Below are positions 63,943 to 64,000 of a DNA stretch of 64,000 nucleotides, piece by piece. The stretch comes from Polynucleobacter sp. Lineage in GTDB: Bacteria > Pseudomonadota > Gammaproteobacteria > Burkholderiales > Burkholderiaceae. The notes below the pieces were generated by a model, which was given only the letters and a program-made list of their open reading frames with translations, made no database searches and was not told where the DNA came from. The position numbers were made by a program, and so were the translations under genes. The stretch is taken from NCBI RefSeq assembly GCF_030693775.1, contig NZ_JAUXZY010000004.1, positions 558,001-622,000 on the forward strand, written 5' to 3'. Position 1 is the first letter of the stretch. The number at the start of each line of letters is the position of its first letter.

Positions 63943-64000
63943 TCAGAAACGCTTGAAATTGGGGATATTGCCCTAATATTCTAATGAAGAAAGCCATATC
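63943..64000 (+). other. Window end: possible promoter and start of a next gene
   Basis: TTGAAA (63954-63959) and TATTCT-like bases lie 17-18 bases apart, followed by ATG at 63984 (Met-Lys-Lys-Ala-Ile). The frame is open to the edge but only five codons long, so a gene is possible, not shown. Confidence 0.25.

Noticed and set aside
1..64000. Insertion sequences, prophage, CRISPR, toxin-antitoxin or defence islands
   Set aside because: No transposase, integrase, phage structural, Cas or toxin-antitoxin proteins were found; apart from the intein the window is a conserved core-genome segment plus the arn operon.

Overview
The window looks like a chromosome segment of a free-living betaproteobacterium of the Burkholderiaceae, most probably Polynucleobacter or a close relative. 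This is inferred from protein character and gene order: rne/rluC/sppA/maf/yceD/rpmF/plsX/fab genes, then lepA-lepB-rnc-era-recO-pdxJ-acpS-nagZ, efp/earP, uvrC-pgsA-tRNAs and rpsF-priB-rpsR-rplI-dnaB. Coding density is very high, spacers are short, base composition is moderate, and elongation factor P carries the Arg32/EarP type of modification system. No insertion sequence, prophage, CRISPR array or rRNA operon is visible.

Layout. 1-9.3 kb: the end of an NTF2-like protein, an FAD amine oxidase, orn, mog, pmbA, a Tat-exported TRAP binding protein, folA and thyA, an NADPH-ferredoxin reductase with its ferredoxin, and a 2-hydroxyacid dehydrogenase. 9.3-12.7 kb (minus): a moaA-mobA-moeA molybdenum-cofactor operon and a small membrane protein. 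12.8-15.9 kb: rne behind a long leader. 15.9-20.7 kb: rluC, a HAD phosphatase, sppA, a methyltransferase, maf and yceD. 20.8-26.4 kb: the rpmF-plsX-fabH-fabD-fabG-acpP-fabF lipid cluster. 26.4-35.5 kb: a DegP-type protease, lepA, lepB, rnc, era, recO, pdxJ, acpS, nagZ. 35.5-39.7 kb: efp and earP (minus), uvrC and pgsA (plus). 39.8-42.4 kb: tRNA-Gly, tRNA-Cys, a lipoprotein, lexA with its SOS box, and an asparaginase. 42.5-46.6 kb: rpsF-priB-rpsR-rplI-dnaB. 46.6-50.3 kb: an MscS channel, an NlpC/P60 lipoprotein, a PIN-PhoH protein and a peroxiredoxin. 50.4-57.6 kb (minus): an arn operon for aminoarabinose modification of lipid A. 57.7-64 kb: alaA-hom-thrC and a second molybdopterin set, moeA-moaD-moaE, then a GIY-YIG protein.

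The most unusual element is an in-frame intein of 352 residues that splits the Walker A motif of the replicative helicase DnaB between its Lys and Thr. It starts with Ala instead of Cys or Ser, and carries the Trp/Cys/Thr triad of class 3 inteins plus two LAGLIDADG endonuclease motifs. Active helicase would therefore require a non-canonical protein-splicing reaction.

Other points of note are: an orn gene with no ATG/GTG/TTG start that preserves its conserved N-terminus (probable ATT start); a lexA promoter placed so that the transcript should begin at the AUG; earP and uvrC start codons overlapping head to head; a structured leader with a terminator-like hairpin directly before the phoH ribosome-binding site; a roughly 370-nt rne leader; an ArnA split into two proteins; and the absence of rpoE/rse genes between fabF and the DegP-type protease.
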